From Acidobacteriaceae bacterium (GTDB taxonomy: Bacteria > Acidobacteriota > Terriglobia > Terriglobales > Acidobacteriaceae): a stretch of 16,246 nt of DNA. A model generated the notes under the pieces. The model saw nothing but the letters and a program-made list of their open reading frames with translations, was not told where the DNA came from and did not search any database. The DNA is taken from assembly GCA_003140705.1 (NCBI GenBank), contig PLKU01000174.1, forward strand, positions 912 to 17,157, in the 5' to 3' direction. Of this stretch, positions 6,207 through 14,906 are shown piece by piece. A program made the position numbers and the translations under genes. The stretch's first letter is position 1, and each line of letters opens with the position of its first letter.

Positions 6207-7333
6207 AAAATGTCGTATGGGCAAGTTTGCTTGCCACTTCCGCGGCGATGATCGCCGGCTGCCATGGCGGTGAACCTGCTGCAACTTCAGGAGCCGCACA
6301 AACCATGCAGGCGCGGGTTGTTGAAAGCCAGGAGCAACAGGTTCCTGTGAGCCTGCGATCTACGGGCACTGTTCATGCCAGGGAAACCGCGGTGGTATCG
6401 GCTCAGATGATGGGCCGTATCCAGCAGGTGCTGGTTCGCGAGGGAGACAACGTTCGGGCCGGACAAACGCTGGTGGTTCTCGACGATGCGGCATTGCGCG
6501 CACAGGTGGAGCAGGCACAGGCGGGCGTGAAGGCTGCGCTCAACATGCAAGCTGCGGCGCAGACGAACGCCGCTCTGTCGGCGAGCACGCTGGACCGTTA
6601 CAAGCAGCTTGAGTCCGAGAAGAGCGTAAGTCCGCAGGAGATGGACGAAGTGTCGCGGCGCGCCGAGGCAGCGGCGGCAAATCTTGAGGCAGTGCGTGCG
6701 CAGACCGATGCGGCGCGAGCACAGGAGAGCGGGGCGCGCACGATGATGAGTTATACGCGTCTGATTGCGCCCTTCGCAGGCGTGGTGACGGCGCGGATGG
6801 CTGATCCAGGAACGATGGCCGCACCTGGCGTGCCTCTGCTCCAGGTGGACCAGGCCGGGGCTCTGCAACTTCAAGCCTCGGTGGATGAGTCGGCAATTGC
6901 CGCGATACATAAGGGGATGAAGGTGCAAGTGGGAATCAATGGCGGCTCATCGACAAGTGTTGGGGGGACAAACCTGGCGGGGACAGTGGCCGAGATTGTT
7001 CCTGCCGCAGATCCATCGAGTCACAGCTTTCTGGTCAAGATCGACTTGCCGTCCTCAAGTCAGGCACGCGCGGGCATGTATGGAACAGCCGAGTTTGCTA
7101 ATGGCGCCCGCCAGGCGATACTCATTCCGCGCTCCGCCGTCGTCTCGCGCGGTTCGCTCAGCTGTGCGTACGTTCTGGATGGCCAGGGGATTGCGCAACT
7201 CCACTACCTTACTCTTGGTGCACCGCTAGGTAATCTCGTCGAAGTCCTGTCGGGCATTTCCACTGGCGACAAACTCGTTGACGAACCCTCCGATCGGAAC
7301 CTCACCGGGAAGCGCATTGAGGTACGGCCATGA
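6203..7333 (+). CDS. RND efflux periplasmic adaptor lipoprotein (membrane fusion protein)
   Basis: A 376-residue protein. ATG 6203 has a strong GGAGGA site just upstream inside the end of the channel gene. The N-terminus [20 protein letters not shown] is a lipoprotein signal with lipobox IAGC and lipidated C20, so it is anchored to the inner membrane. Then come the lipoyl/barrel-sandwich first half ([20 protein letters not shown]), a helical hairpin rich in Ala/Gln/Glu (about 95-180), the second lipoyl half ([20 protein letters not shown]), a beta-barrel with GMYGTAEF, and a C-terminal membrane-proximal domain (ILIPRSAVV). It bridges the RND pump and the TolC-type channel. The last codons overlap the pump start as ATGA. 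A generic drug/solvent or metal efflux role is possible; no metal-binding His cluster is seen. Confidence 0.9.
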   Translation: MKNVVWASLLATSAAMIAGCHGGEPAATSGAAQTMQARVVESQEQQVPVSLRSTGTVHARETAVVSAQMMGRIQQVLVREGDNVRAGQTLVVLDDAALRAQVEQAQAGVKAALNMQAAAQTNAALSASTLDRYKQLESEKSVSPQEMDEVSRRAEAAAANLEAVRAQTDAARAQESGARTMMSYTRLIAPFAGVVTARMADPGTMAAPGVPLLQVDQAGALQLQASVDESAIAAIHKGMKVQVGINGGSSTSVGGTNLAGTVAEIVPAADPSSHSFLVKIDLPSSSQARAGMYGTAEFANGARQAILIPRSAVVSRGSLSCAYVLDGQGIAQLHYLTLGAPLGNLVEVLSGISTGDKLVDEPSDRNLTGKRIEVRP

Positions 7334-10300
7334 CGCAAGACCTTGGAATTGCCGGGCGGCTGGCACATACATTCATCAACTCCAAGCTGACGGTGCTCTT
7401 CATTGCCGCGTCTCTGGCCATCGGAATCTTCGCAGTCGTTATCATTCCCCGCGAAGAAGAACCTCAGATTCTTGTTCCGATGCTGGACATCGCTACCGCC
7501 ATGCCGGGTGCATCCCCGGCCGAGGTGGAAGAGCGTGTGACACTGCCAATCGAGAACCTCGTACATCAGATTTCCGGCGTCGAATATGTGTACTCGACGT
7601 CGGCGCCGGGCCAAAGCCTGGTGATTGTGCGCTTTCTTGTCGGCACGCCGCAGGAAGACGCGCTGATCAAGGTCTATAGCAAGCTTTACTCGAATTTCGA
7701 TCGCATGCCGCCCGGAGTATCACAGCCGCTGATCAAGGCCCGCTCTATTGACGATGTGCCAATCCTGGCTATGACGCTGTGGGGCGAGCACTATAACGGC
7801 TATCAACTGCGCGCCATCGCGGACGAGATGCAACACAACATTGCGCAGATTTCCGATGTATCTGAAACGACGATCATCGGCGGTCTTCCACGCACCATGC
7901 GCGTTGTGCTGGGTGCGGAAAAGCTGAGTGCCTACGGTCTATCGCCTATGGCAATCGTTGGACATTTGCAAGCCGCAAATGCCAGCGTGCAGGCAGGAAA
8001 CATCTCTGATAACAATCAGGAGGTGCGCGTTGACGCCGGCAACCTCTTCACCCGGCGCGAGGATCTGGAAGCCGTGGTAGTAGGCGTGGTTCGTGGGCAT
8101 CCGGTGTATCTGCGCGACGTGGCTGACAAGATTGTCGATGGTGCCGCGGAGCCTTCGGACTACGTGGTCTACGGCACGACGAACGCGGGTTCCACAGCAT
8201 CGGAGGGCGCGCGCCAGTATTCGGCCGTAACGATTACCGTGGCCAAACGCAAGGGGACCAACGCGACCGATATCTCCAACGCCGTTCTCAAGCGAGTGCA
8301 TGAGATGCAGGGTTTGACCATACCCAACGACGTGACGGTGACCACCACGCGGAATTACGGAGAGACGGCGAAGGACAAGTCGGACGAACTGCTGGAGCAC
8401 CTATTGCTGGCCACTTTATCCGTAACTCTGCTTGTCGCGCTCTTCCTGGGGTGGCGCGAGTCGGGGGTTGTTCTGCTGGCCATTCCGGTTACGCTGGCGC
8501 TCACGATGTCGGTGTTTTACTTCCTGGGCTACACCATCAATCGCGTTACGTTGTTTGCGTTGATCTTCTCAATTGGCATTCTTGTCGATGACGCCATTGT
8601 CGTGGTCGAAAACATGGTGCGCCACTTTCGGTTGCCGAAGAATCATGGGCGCCCGATGAGTTTAGTTGCGGTGGAAGCGGTGGCCGAAGTGGGCAATCCA
8701 ACCATTCTTGCCACGTTTGCTGTGATTGCGGCGGTGCTGCCCATGGCCTTTGTCCGAGGCTTGATGGGACCCTACATGCGACCCATTCCCGTGGGCGCAT
8801 CGGCAGCCATGCTCTTCTCGCTGCTGGTTGCATTTGTAGTTTCGCCCTGGGCTGCCCTCCGGCTCGTAGGTAGACATCTGGAAGGGGCCAAAATCCTAGA
8901 ACCGGAGATAGAGAACTGGCGGGCTAGAATCTATCGCCGCATCATGACGCCTCTGATCCAATCTGCACGCAATCGCGTCTTGTTTTTTATTGGAGTAGTG
9001 GTGCTGCTTCTGGTCTCGGTGGCGCTGGTGCCCCTCGGACTAGTTCGCGTCAAGATGCTGCCTTTCGACAACAAAAGCGAATTGCAAGTGGTCATCAATA
9101 TGCCCGATGGCACACCGCTGGAACAGACAGCGCGCGTGGCCCAGGCGTTGGGCGAAGAACTTGCGCGGCAGCCGGAGGTGCTGAACTATCAGACCTACAC
9201 CGGAACGTCTGGCCCGTATAACTTCAACGGGTTGGTGCGCCACTACTATATGCGCCGCCAGCCGAATCAGGCCGACATTCAAGTCAATCTGTTGCCTGCC
9301 AAGCAACGCAGCGTGCAGAGCCATGCTATTGCAAAACGGCTTCGTCCGTTGCTCGACGCGATCGGCAACGCGTACGGCGCGCGCATTCAGGTCAGCGAGG
9401 TTCCACCGGGGCCGCCGGTGGTGCAAACTTTGGTGGCCGAGGTTTACGGTCCGGACCTGGCTGGTCAGACACAGGTTGCCCAACAAATCAAGACCATCTT
9501 TCAGCACACGCCAGGGGTGGTTGACACCGACTGGTATGTCGAGGACCCAGAGCCCAGACTTGTGATGCATGTGGATGAGGTGAAGGCGGCTGAGCACGGC
9601 ATCGCGGTCATTGACGTGGCCCATGCCCTGGCGCTTGCCATCTCGGGAACGGAGGTTGGCCTGATCCATGATCGGACAACACGGGAGCCAGTGCCAGCAA
9701 CCGTGGAACTTGAGCGCGCGGACCGTTCTTCTGAGCAGGGGTTGGAGAATATCCGCCTACCCGGCACCGATGGGGTCATGGTCTCATTGCGCGAGTTGGT
9801 GATCTTTGAGCACAAAACGATCGAGCCAAGCATTTATCACAAGAATCTGCGTCGAGTGGTATATGTCACCGGGGATGTGGCTGGGGCGGTGGAAAGCCCG
9901 GTCTACGCCATCATGAAGATGAACAAGGACCTCGACCATCTCGCCCTTCCGGCCGGATACATGCTGGCCCGCTATAACGCGTCGATGCCGGAGTCAACAG
10001 ACCACTACTCGATGAAGTGGGACGGTGAATGGCACATCACGATCGAGGTCTTCCGCGACATGGGCCTTGCATTCGCTGCGGTGCTGGTACTCATCTACGT
10101 GCTTGTAGTGGGCTGGTTCCGCTCCTTTATCGTCCCATTGATCATCATGGCTCCCATTCCACTCACCCTGGTCGGGATCATGCCCGCTCATGCGATTATG
10201 GGCGCATTCTTTACTGCAACCTCGATGATCGGCTTCATCGCCGGCGCCGGTATCATCGTGCGCAACTCGATCATCCTCGTTGACTTCATCGAGCTTCGCA

Positions 10301-10611
10301 TTCGCCAGGGAATGCCATTGGCCGAGGCAGTGATCGATGCAGGCGCAACTCGGTTCCGCCCCATGCTGCTGACAGCAGCAGCAGTTGTCGTTGGCGCAAG
10401 CGTGATTCTTACCGATCCAATCTTTCAGGGGCTGGCCTTGTCGTTAATTGCGGGAGCGGTTGCTTCGACTTTTCTCTCGTGGCCTACCATTCCAGTGCTT
10501 TACTACATGGTTCACTCCGGGCGCCAATCTGGGGCCCCCAACGACGGGTCCTTGTCGGTGGGGTGGAAATCCGGGCCTGAACATGAAACCGAACGAGGAG
10601 ATTCGCTATGA
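7330..10611 (+). CDS. RND-family efflux pump inner-membrane permease
   Basis: A 1093-residue protein, the usual RND size. TM1 is near residues 20-38 ([20 protein letters not shown]), followed by the large periplasmic porter domain with [19 protein letters not shown]2-TM6 include [16 protein letters not shown], in which D420-D421 are the proton-relay Asp pair of TM4. A second periplasmic loop follows and the last helices include [19 protein letters not shown] and the [12 protein letters not shown] region. It would form the trimeric proton-driven pump of the tripartite system. Motifs fit the general hydrophobe/drug-type RND proteins better than the metal-type CzcA group, but the substrate is unknown. 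The last 32 or so residues, after YYMVHSG, are polar, Gly/Ser/Pro-rich and coincide with a DNA hairpin, so the tail may be an added extension. The stop overlaps the next start (ATGA). Confidence 0.92.
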   Translation: MTQDLGIAGRLAHTFINSKLTVLFIAASLAIGIFAVVIIPREEEPQILVPMLDIATAMPGASPAEVEERVTLPIENLVHQISGVEYVYSTSAPGQSLVIVRFLVGTPQEDALIKVYSKLYSNFDRMPPGVSQPLIKARSIDDVPILAMTLWGEHYNGYQLRAIADEMQHNIAQISDVSETTIIGGLPRTMRVVLGAEKLSAYGLSPMAIVGHLQAANASVQAGNISDNNQEVRVDAGNLFTRREDLEAVVVGVVRGHPVYLRDVADKIVDGAAEPSDYVVYGTTNAGSTASEGARQYSAVTITVAKRKGTNATDISNAVLKRVHEMQGLTIPNDVTVTTTRNYGETAKDKSDELLEHLLLATLSVTLLVALFLGWRESGVVLLAIPVTLALTMSVFYFLGYTINRVTLFALIFSIGILVDDAIVVVENMVRHFRLPKNHGRPMSLVAVEAVAEVGNPTILATFAVIAAVLPMAFVRGLMGPYMRPIPVGASAAMLFSLLVAFVVSPWAALRLVGRHLEGAKILEPEIENWRARIYRRIMTPLIQSARNRVLFFIGVVVLLLVSVALVPLGLVRVKMLPFDNKSELQVVINMPDGTPLEQTARVAQALGEELARQPEVLNYQTYTGTSGPYNFNGLVRHYYMRRQPNQADIQVNLLPAKQRSVQSHAIAKRLRPLLDAIGNAYGARIQVSEVPPGPPVVQTLVAEVYGPDLAGQTQVAQQIKTIFQHTPGVVDTDWYVEDPEPRLVMHVDEVKAAEHGIAVIDVAHALALAISGTEVGLIHDRTTREPVPATVELERADRSSEQGLENIRLPGTDGVMVSLRELVIFEHKTIEPSIYHKNLRRVVYVTGDVAGAVESPVYAIMKMNKDLDHLALPAGYMLARYNASMPESTDHYSMKWDGEWHITIEVFRDMGLAFAAVLVLIYVLVVGWFRSFIVPLIIMAPIPLTLVGIMPAHAIMGAFFTATSMIGFIAGAGIIVRNSIILVDFIELRIRQGMPLAEAVIDAGATRFRPMLLTAAAVVVGASVILTDPIFQGLALSLIAGAVASTFLSWPTIPVLYYMVHSGRQSGAPNDGSLSVGWKSGPEHETERGDSL
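10536..10563 (+). repeat. Perfect-looking hairpin inside the 3' end of the RND pump gene
   Basis: CCCCAACGAC (10536-10545) and GTCGGTGGGG (10554-10563) pair over ten positions with one mismatch, around an eight-base loop. It sits in the part encoding the non-conserved polar tail of the pump. The sequence recalls dispersed intergenic elements in acidobacterial genomes, but I cannot confirm copies elsewhere from this window. Confidence 0.4.
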
Positions 10612-10817
10612 CAGTCGAACGCGGTGTGCGCCTGATGGCGGGCGTCATAGTGCTTTTATCGCTTGCTCTTGCACATTTCTTTTCCCTCTACTGGCTCTGG
10701 CTGACGGTCTTCGTCGGGGTCAACCTGTTGCAGTCGGCATTCACAAACTGGTGTCCGCCCATGAACATCCTACGCGCCGTGGGCCTGAAGGATGTTGGCT
10801 GCGGCATTGCCAAGTGA
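10608..10817 (+). CDS. YgaP-like transmembrane protein, DUF2892 (69 aa)
   Basis: ATG 10608 overlaps the pump stop and is preceded by GAGGAG, so the fourth gene of the operon is also translationally coupled. The protein has two hydrophobic helices (about residues 10-24 and 27-43) and the family signature [11 protein letters not shown] (C49), followed by [10 protein letters not shown] with C65. DUF2892 forms the membrane part of YgaP-type rhodanese proteins and is often found alone near sulfur, thiol or efflux genes. The two Cys could serve redox or sulfur transfer. In this operon it may help the pump or handle a thiol adduct; this is inference. Confidence 0.87.
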   Translation: MTVERGVRLMAGVIVLLSLALAHFFSLYWLWLTVFVGVNLLQSAFTNWCPPMNILRAVGLKDVGCGIAK

Positions 10818-10834
10818 GAAGGAATAGTGCAGCC

Positions 10835-11128
10835 ATGACGCCGCCGAAACCAGCAGACAGGTCGAGAAAGCCGCATCGAAATCAAGGCGAACAGCTCAAA
10901 GATGAGGTCTACCGCCAGATGTTTCGGTTGGAGGAAAGCCGTCCTGGCGTCGAGATGGCGCTTGCACTTGCCTTGCTGCGCGCATGGCTGGCCGCTGACT
11001 CCAAACCTGAAAACGGCGAAGAGCGAGATTGGCTTAGGAAAGTATCTCCAATCTGCCTTCAGATGATCGAGACAGCTTTGAAAAGGGAGGTTGCAACGAT
11101 CTCCTGTGCAAGGGGTCATTCTTGCTGA
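10835..11128 (+). CDS. Unknown 97-aa helical protein
   Basis: I do not recognise this protein. ATG 10835 is 18 nt after the stop of the DUF2892 gene, with AAGGA about 11 nt upstream, so it probably belongs to the same transcript. The frame is open much further upstream but there it is a shadow of the pump gene. The protein starts Pro/Lys/Arg-rich. It then has a long likely helix with Glu/Arg/Leu (LKDEVYRQMFRLEESRPG), an Ala/Leu-rich helix (MALALALLRAWLAADS), and a final helix that includes CLQMIETALKREV, with three Cys in the C-terminal third. No signal peptide or clear TM is seen. It could be a small regulatory partner of the sigma factor that follows. Confidence 0.55.
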   Translation: MTPPKPADRSRKPHRNQGEQLKDEVYRQMFRLEESRPGVEMALALALLRAWLAADSKPENGEERDWLRKVSPICLQMIETALKREVATISCARGHSC

Positions 11129-11226
11129 ATACTCTGCGCGGTGGATCGAAGAGTCTCTGAGGAGAACGGGGCTCTGTTCATGCACACAGGAGAATATACT
11201 GGTCTTGCACACAACGACCCCATGCA

Positions 11227-12150
11227 ATGCGACCTGAACTGATCCGAGCTACAGACCTCTTGCGCCGCAACACTCCGGAAGCCGTCGAAGAAGCGATCGG
11301 ATTGCTTCAGAATACGGTGTATTCCTTCAGCATGAAGGTCTGCGGGCATCCGGAAGATGCGGAAGATACCATGCAGGAGGTGCTTTCCCGTTCTCTCGGG
11401 CACCTGGCCAAGATCCAGAGTCCGCAGGAGATGGCTGTCTGGCTGTATACCGTCACCAGAAACCGCTGCTGGCGCATGCGACGCAAGCCTGCCCACGCCC
11501 CGGCAAGCGTCCTCTCGCTCGACGAGTTGATGCCGGACGATGAAGAACTGGGGCGAATGCTGCAGGATGCCGCGAGGGGACCGGAAGGAGAACTTCTGGC
11601 CGCCGAGCAGCACCATCTTCTGCATCAGGCGATTTTGCGCATCGCGGCGCCGTTACGCATTGTTCTTGTGCTTCACGATATGGAAGAGTTGACGACCGAG
11701 CAGGTTGCGCAGATTCTCTCACTTCAGCAGGGAACGGTTCGGATTCGGCTTCATCGGGCACGTCTAAGCGTGCGCAAAGAGATGAACCAACTCCTGAGGG
11801 GTGCTCCTGAACATCCGGAGAATGCTAAACGGTTCATGAAGATGCCCAAGGGGGCCAGGGCCAACGGTGCGCAACGTCCTTCTGAGTGTCGCGAACTGTT
11901 CGCCAACCTCTCCGAATACCTAGATGGCAGAGTGGAACCTCTTAGCTGCGACCAGATGCGGAGACATATCGAGGCGTGCCCGTCCTGCGTGGTGTTTCTG
12001 CGCGAATTGCGCGCCGCCATCGATCGCTGCCGGTCCCTGGAGATTCCCTGTGACCCGGCCGTCGCGCCTCGATTGCGCGCCATCCTTACACGCGAGTATC
12101 TGCGTATGTTGGTTATTCCCATCGAAGGAAAAACATCCGCGATTCTGTAA
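11227..12150 (+). CDS. ECF-type RNA polymerase sigma factor with fused C-terminal zinc-finger (anti-sigma-like) domain
   Basis: A 307-residue protein. Region 2 spans about 24-90 (PEDAEDTMQEVLSRSLGHL, core-binding; WLYTVTRNRC region 2.4). Region 4 spans about 125-188, with the helix-turn-helix LTTEQVAQILSLQQGTVRIR and RARLSVRKEM. A linker (190-218) joins a zf-HC2/ZAS-like segment: C221, then LSEYLDGRVEPLSCDQMRRH and HIEACPSC, giving H247, C251 and C254, the His-x3-Cys-x2-Cys pattern of zinc-binding anti-sigma factors. The normal arrangement is two separate genes; here both parts are one chain, so the sigma factor may inhibit itself and be released by oxidation or metal change. ATG 11227 has no strong Shine-Dalgarno. 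It lies upstream of OsmC and the LysR gene, plausible targets. Confidence 0.87.
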   Translation: MRPELIRATDLLRRNTPEAVEEAIGLLQNTVYSFSMKVCGHPEDAEDTMQEVLSRSLGHLAKIQSPQEMAVWLYTVTRNRCWRMRRKPAHAPASVLSLDELMPDDEELGRMLQDAARGPEGELLAAEQHHLLHQAILRIAAPLRIVLVLHDMEELTTEQVAQILSLQQGTVRIRLHRARLSVRKEMNQLLRGAPEHPENAKRFMKMPKGARANGAQRPSECRELFANLSEYLDGRVEPLSCDQMRRHIEACPSCVVFLRELRAAIDRCRSLEIPCDPAVAPRLRAILTREYLRMLVIPIEGKTSAIL

Positions 12151-12195
12151 CGAATCATCGCCCCCGTGGCTTTCTTCTAATGGAAGAGGAAAACC

Positions 12196-12615
12196 ATGAT
12201 GGAAGTGACAATCACGCATCTCGATCAGGCGAAGTTCTCCATCCAGTCTCGGTCACATACGATTCTCTGCGACCAGCCCGCGGAAAATGGCGGCGAAGAC
12301 TCCGGAATGACGCCTCCGGAGTTGCTGCTTGCGTCGTTGGGGTCTTGCGCGGCTTTCTATGCCATGCAGTATCTGAAGACACGCAATCTCGCGGAGACAG
12401 GGGGGGAGGTTACAGTGACCGCCGAAAAGTTGAAACAGCCTGCCCGCGTTGGCAACTTCCGCATTCATGTTGTTTGCCCCGTCTCTCTCTCGGAAGAACA
12501 GACGGAGGGGCTCATGCGTTCCGTGCATCACTGCCTGATTCACAATACCCTTTTAACCCCGCCCGAGATCAAGATCGAGTTGGCTATGGCCGACAATACT
12601 GTGGCCCACGGCTAA
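12196..12615 (+). CDS. OsmC/Ohr-family peroxide-detoxifying protein
   Basis: A 139-residue protein, the usual size. The conserved Cys pair is visible: LASLGSC (C51), at the start of the central helix, and SVHHCLIHNTLL (C113). OsmC/Ohr proteins are cytosolic dimers that reduce organic hydroperoxides with these two Cys, with each active site shared between subunits. MTPPELLLASLGSCAA matches the family helix start well. AGAGGA lies just before the two adjacent ATGs (12196 and 12199); I use the first. It follows the sigma factor by 45 nt on the same strand, so it may be part of that transcript or controlled by that sigma factor. The Ohr/OsmC split cannot be settled by eye; I call it OsmC-like. 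Confidence 0.87.
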   Translation: MMEVTITHLDQAKFSIQSRSHTILCDQPAENGGEDSGMTPPELLLASLGSCAAFYAMQYLKTRNLAETGGEVTVTAEKLKQPARVGNFRIHVVCPVSLSEEQTEGLMRSVHHCLIHNTLLTPPEIKIELAMADNTVAHG

Positions 12616-12648
12616 CGTTCAACACTGATTCAGACCGGTTCTTGAACG
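12616..12648. promoter_or_regulatory. Interrupted inverted repeat between OsmC and LysR genes, possible operator
   Basis: CGTTCAA (12616-12622) and TTGAACG (12642-12648) are exact inverted halves 19 nt apart, and the right half also contains GTTC-TT-GAAC. An ACCGGT palindrome lies between them. The element is in the 75-nt gap before the LysR start, where autoregulatory LysR sites usually lie. The half-sites do not give an obvious T-N11-A box, so binding is inferred only. Confidence 0.35.
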
Positions 12649-12690
12649 GTACTCGCGCAGACCATCGTGTGCCAGTGTTCTAATCTTCGA

Positions 12691-13659
12691 ATGGCGAGCC
12701 TCGAAAATTTCCGTCTCGTGGTCTTCCGGGCAGTTGCGGAACAACTCAGCTTCCGCAAGGCCGCTGAGGAACTGTATCTCACGCAGCCCGCTGTGAGCCT
12801 CCAGATCAAGGCGCTGGAGGAGGATGTCGGTGTTCAACTCTTCGATCGAACAGGAGCGCACATAACGCTAACGCCTGCTGGAAAGGCTCTTCTGGACTAT
12901 TGTGAAAAGGTCAAGACGCTTCTCGTCCAGACTGAGCAAGAGATTGCGGCGTTAACCGGAGAACACACCGGGCAACTTGCGCTAGGAGCCTCCACAACCA
13001 TTGCGCAGTATGTGTTGCCTCGGCTCTTGGGAGAGTTTCGTCGAGAGCATCCCCGTGTTCACTCCACTCTGATCAGCGGCAACACGGAGCACATTGTGGA
13101 GGCGGTGGAGAAGCAGAGAATCGCGCTGGGGTTCATCGAGGGTCCGGCGCGAAGCCGGGAGGTCAAGACGGAGCCGTTTCTTGAAGACGAATTGGTGCTG
13201 ATCGCATCCACCGCGCACGAGTTGGCAGAGCGCAATTCGGTTTCCTGTTCTGAAATCGCCTCAATTCCCCTGCTGATGCGAGAGCGCGGATCGGGCACTC
13301 GGCATGTGATCGAGATGGCGCTCGAGCACCAAGGCGTAAAGCGGAGTTCGTTGCAGATTGTGATGGAACTTGATTCAACCGAGGCGATCAAATCCGCAGT
13401 AGAGGCGGGGCTGGGGATTGGATTCGTCTCCCGCTGGGCAATTGCGAAGGACCTGAGGATTGGGAACAACTTCAAGATTGTCGATATCGAAGGGTTGCGT
13501 ATCAAGCGCGAGTTCCTTGTTGTCTATGCATCTGGCCCCGAGCCGCAGGGCCTGGCCTTTGAATTCCGCAGGTTTATCATTGCACGCGCAGGCCTGCAAA
13601 GAACGTCTTTCAAAGTTAGGCAGCCAGAACCTGCGGGGGTCCATAAGATTCGCAAATAG
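12691..13659 (+). CDS. LysR-family transcriptional regulator (CysB/CbbR-like)
   Basis: A 322-residue protein from ATG 12691. The frame is open to GTG 12667, but MASLENFRLVVFRAVAEQ is the normal LysR N-terminus, so I choose the ATG. The winged helix-turn-helix covers about residues 3-62, with SFRKAAEELYLTQPAVSLQI (recognition region) and FDRTGAHITLTPAGKALL. A linker helix follows, then the periplasmic-binding-like effector domain (about 90-300), with LALGASTTIAQYVLPRLLGEF typical of the first strand and helix. The short gap (15-20 nt) before the exporter gene suggests co-transcription and that the exporter is its target. The effector may be a sulfur or one-carbon metabolite by family habit; this is inference. 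Confidence 0.88.
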   Translation: MASLENFRLVVFRAVAEQLSFRKAAEELYLTQPAVSLQIKALEEDVGVQLFDRTGAHITLTPAGKALLDYCEKVKTLLVQTEQEIAALTGEHTGQLALGASTTIAQYVLPRLLGEFRREHPRVHSTLISGNTEHIVEAVEKQRIALGFIEGPARSREVKTEPFLEDELVLIASTAHELAERNSVSCSEIASIPLLMRERGSGTRHVIEMALEHQGVKRSSLQIVMELDSTEAIKSAVEAGLGIGFVSRWAIAKDLRIGNNFKIVDIEGLRIKREFLVVYASGPEPQGLAFEFRRFIIARAGLQRTSFKVRQPEPAGVHKIRK

Positions 13660-13712
13660 GCCATGAGTACTTCTGCTTGGACGACGACGTGTTCTTCGGG
13701 AACACTGGATAT

Positions 13713-14633
13713 GTGTCCAAAAATGTATTCTTCATCGGATTGATTATTGCGGCCAGCGGCCTGGTGTCTCCACCAATTGCATTGGCCGGCGGTCTCATCT
13801 ACGGTTTCAGTTTCGTTCATCCTTTTCATCTTGAAGCAAAGCAGTTATCGAAGCTGCTACTGCAGGCGTCCGTGGTGGGACTTGGATTCGGAATGGATTT
13901 GCAGCAGGTTATGCAGGCGGACCGTTCCGGATTCATCTATACCGCAGGAAGCATCAGCATCGCTCTGCTCCTGGGCTGGGGCCTGGGAAGACTATTGGCC
14001 GTAAAGCAGAGAATCTCGTATCTCATCTCGGCCGGAACGGCCGTCTGTGGCGGCAGCGCCATTGCCGCGATTGCCCCAATCACCAATGCGACCCAGCAAG
14101 AGATTGCTGTTTCGCTCGGAACTGTTTTTGTGCTCAACTCGGTTGCCTTGCTGACGTTTCCGGTAATCGGAACAGTGCTGCACCTGACGCAGACGCAGTT
14201 TGGCCTGTGGTCGGCGCTGGCGATTCATGACATAAGTTCAGTCGTCGGCGCGACAGCGAAGTACGGAGCGGTGGCTCTTGCAGTCGGTACGACCGTTAAG
14301 CTGGCCCGCGCCCTATGGATCGTGCCGCTTTCGATCGGAACCGCAATGGCAAACAAGAGCAAAACGCGTATCCAATGGCCATGGTTCATTCTCTTCTTCT
14401 GCCTCGCGGCGGTCGCCGACACCTACGTTCACATCTTCCAGCCCGCGTATCCGGTGCTGAAGCATCTTGGCGTTATCGGCCTGACTGTCACGCTCTACCT
14501 GATTGGAACTGGGCTCTCCATGAGGACTCTCCGCGAAGTTGGCGTTCGACCGTTCCTTCAGGGGGTTCTTCTCTGGCTCTTCGTCGCGCTGGGATCGCTT
14601 TCGCTCATCCTTGGCGGCTGGATTCACCTTTAG
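13713..14633 (+). CDS. YeiH-type putative sulfate/sulfite exporter (UPF0324, Cons_hypoth698), start uncertain
   Basis: A multi-helix membrane protein of about 306 residues. Visible parts are IGLIIAASGLVSPPIAL (helix 1), LLLQASVVGLGFGMDLQQV, the conserved ISAGTAVCGGSAIAAIAPI with TNATQQEIAVSLGTVFVLN, IHDISSVVGATAKYG, and VGTTVKLARALWIVPLS. These are hallmark segments of the UPF0324 family. E. coli yeiH is controlled by the neighbouring LysR-type YeiE, and here too a LysR gene is adjacent. The family is implicated in sulfur-oxyanion export. The start is unclear: GTG 13713 (chosen, just before the first conserved helix), GTG 13689 or TTG 13677 are in frame. The ATG 13663, three bases after the LysR stop, is in another frame; see the finding on a possible frameshift. 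Confidence 0.8.
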   Translation: MSKNVFFIGLIIAASGLVSPPIALAGGLIYGFSFVHPFHLEAKQLSKLLLQASVVGLGFGMDLQQVMQADRSGFIYTAGSISIALLLGWGLGRLLAVKQRISYLISAGTAVCGGSAIAAIAPITNATQQEIAVSLGTVFVLNSVALLTFPVIGTVLHLTQTQFGLWSALAIHDISSVVGATAKYGAVALAVGTTVKLARALWIVPLSIGTAMANKSKTRIQWPWFILFFCLAAVADTYVHIFQPAYPVLKHLGVIGLTVTLYLIGTGLSMRTLREVGVRPFLQGVLLWLFVALGSLSLILGGWIHL

Positions 14634-14906
14634 GGGCTACGAGCATCGGAGCAACCATGAAAATTGGAAGGGCAAGGGCTGCTGCCTTCATCGTGACCCG
14701 TCCAAACGGGTGGCATTTAGGGGACTCTCCAGGATAATCCCGTGCAGCATCCATGAATTGGGCAATTCTTCTTATGAAAGCGTAAGATATAAAATGACTG
14801 AGCAACCTTCTTGTGTCGTTGTGCTATCAAAGAACATGAGGTTTCTCCTCCCGCTACGGCAATTTGTTGCGAAGGCCAGTACCTGTAGGTCTGAATAAGA
14901 GTCCCG
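14634..14906. other. Intergenic region after the exporter gene, with a small stem-loop
   Basis: No gene is supported in these 273 nt. ACCCGT-CCAA-ACGGGT (14696-14711) forms a perfect six-base-pair stem with a four-base loop and no T run, so termination is uncertain. TATAAA at 14788-14793 could be the -10 box of a promoter for the following gene, with no convincing -35. A 26-codon frame at 14657 has no support. Confidence 0.4.

Noticed and set aside
7939..8400. 153-aa minus-strand frame inside the RND pump, and similar long shadows in the operon
   Set aside because: They lie wholly within strongly supported RND genes and have no recognisable domains.
10448..10834. Long upstream extension of the 97-aa gene
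   Set aside because: It is a shadow of the RND pump and DUF2892 genes in another frame; only the part from 10835 has its own space.
14657..14737. 26-codon frame after the exporter gene
   Set aside because: Short, no similarity, weak start; its end includes the stem-loop.
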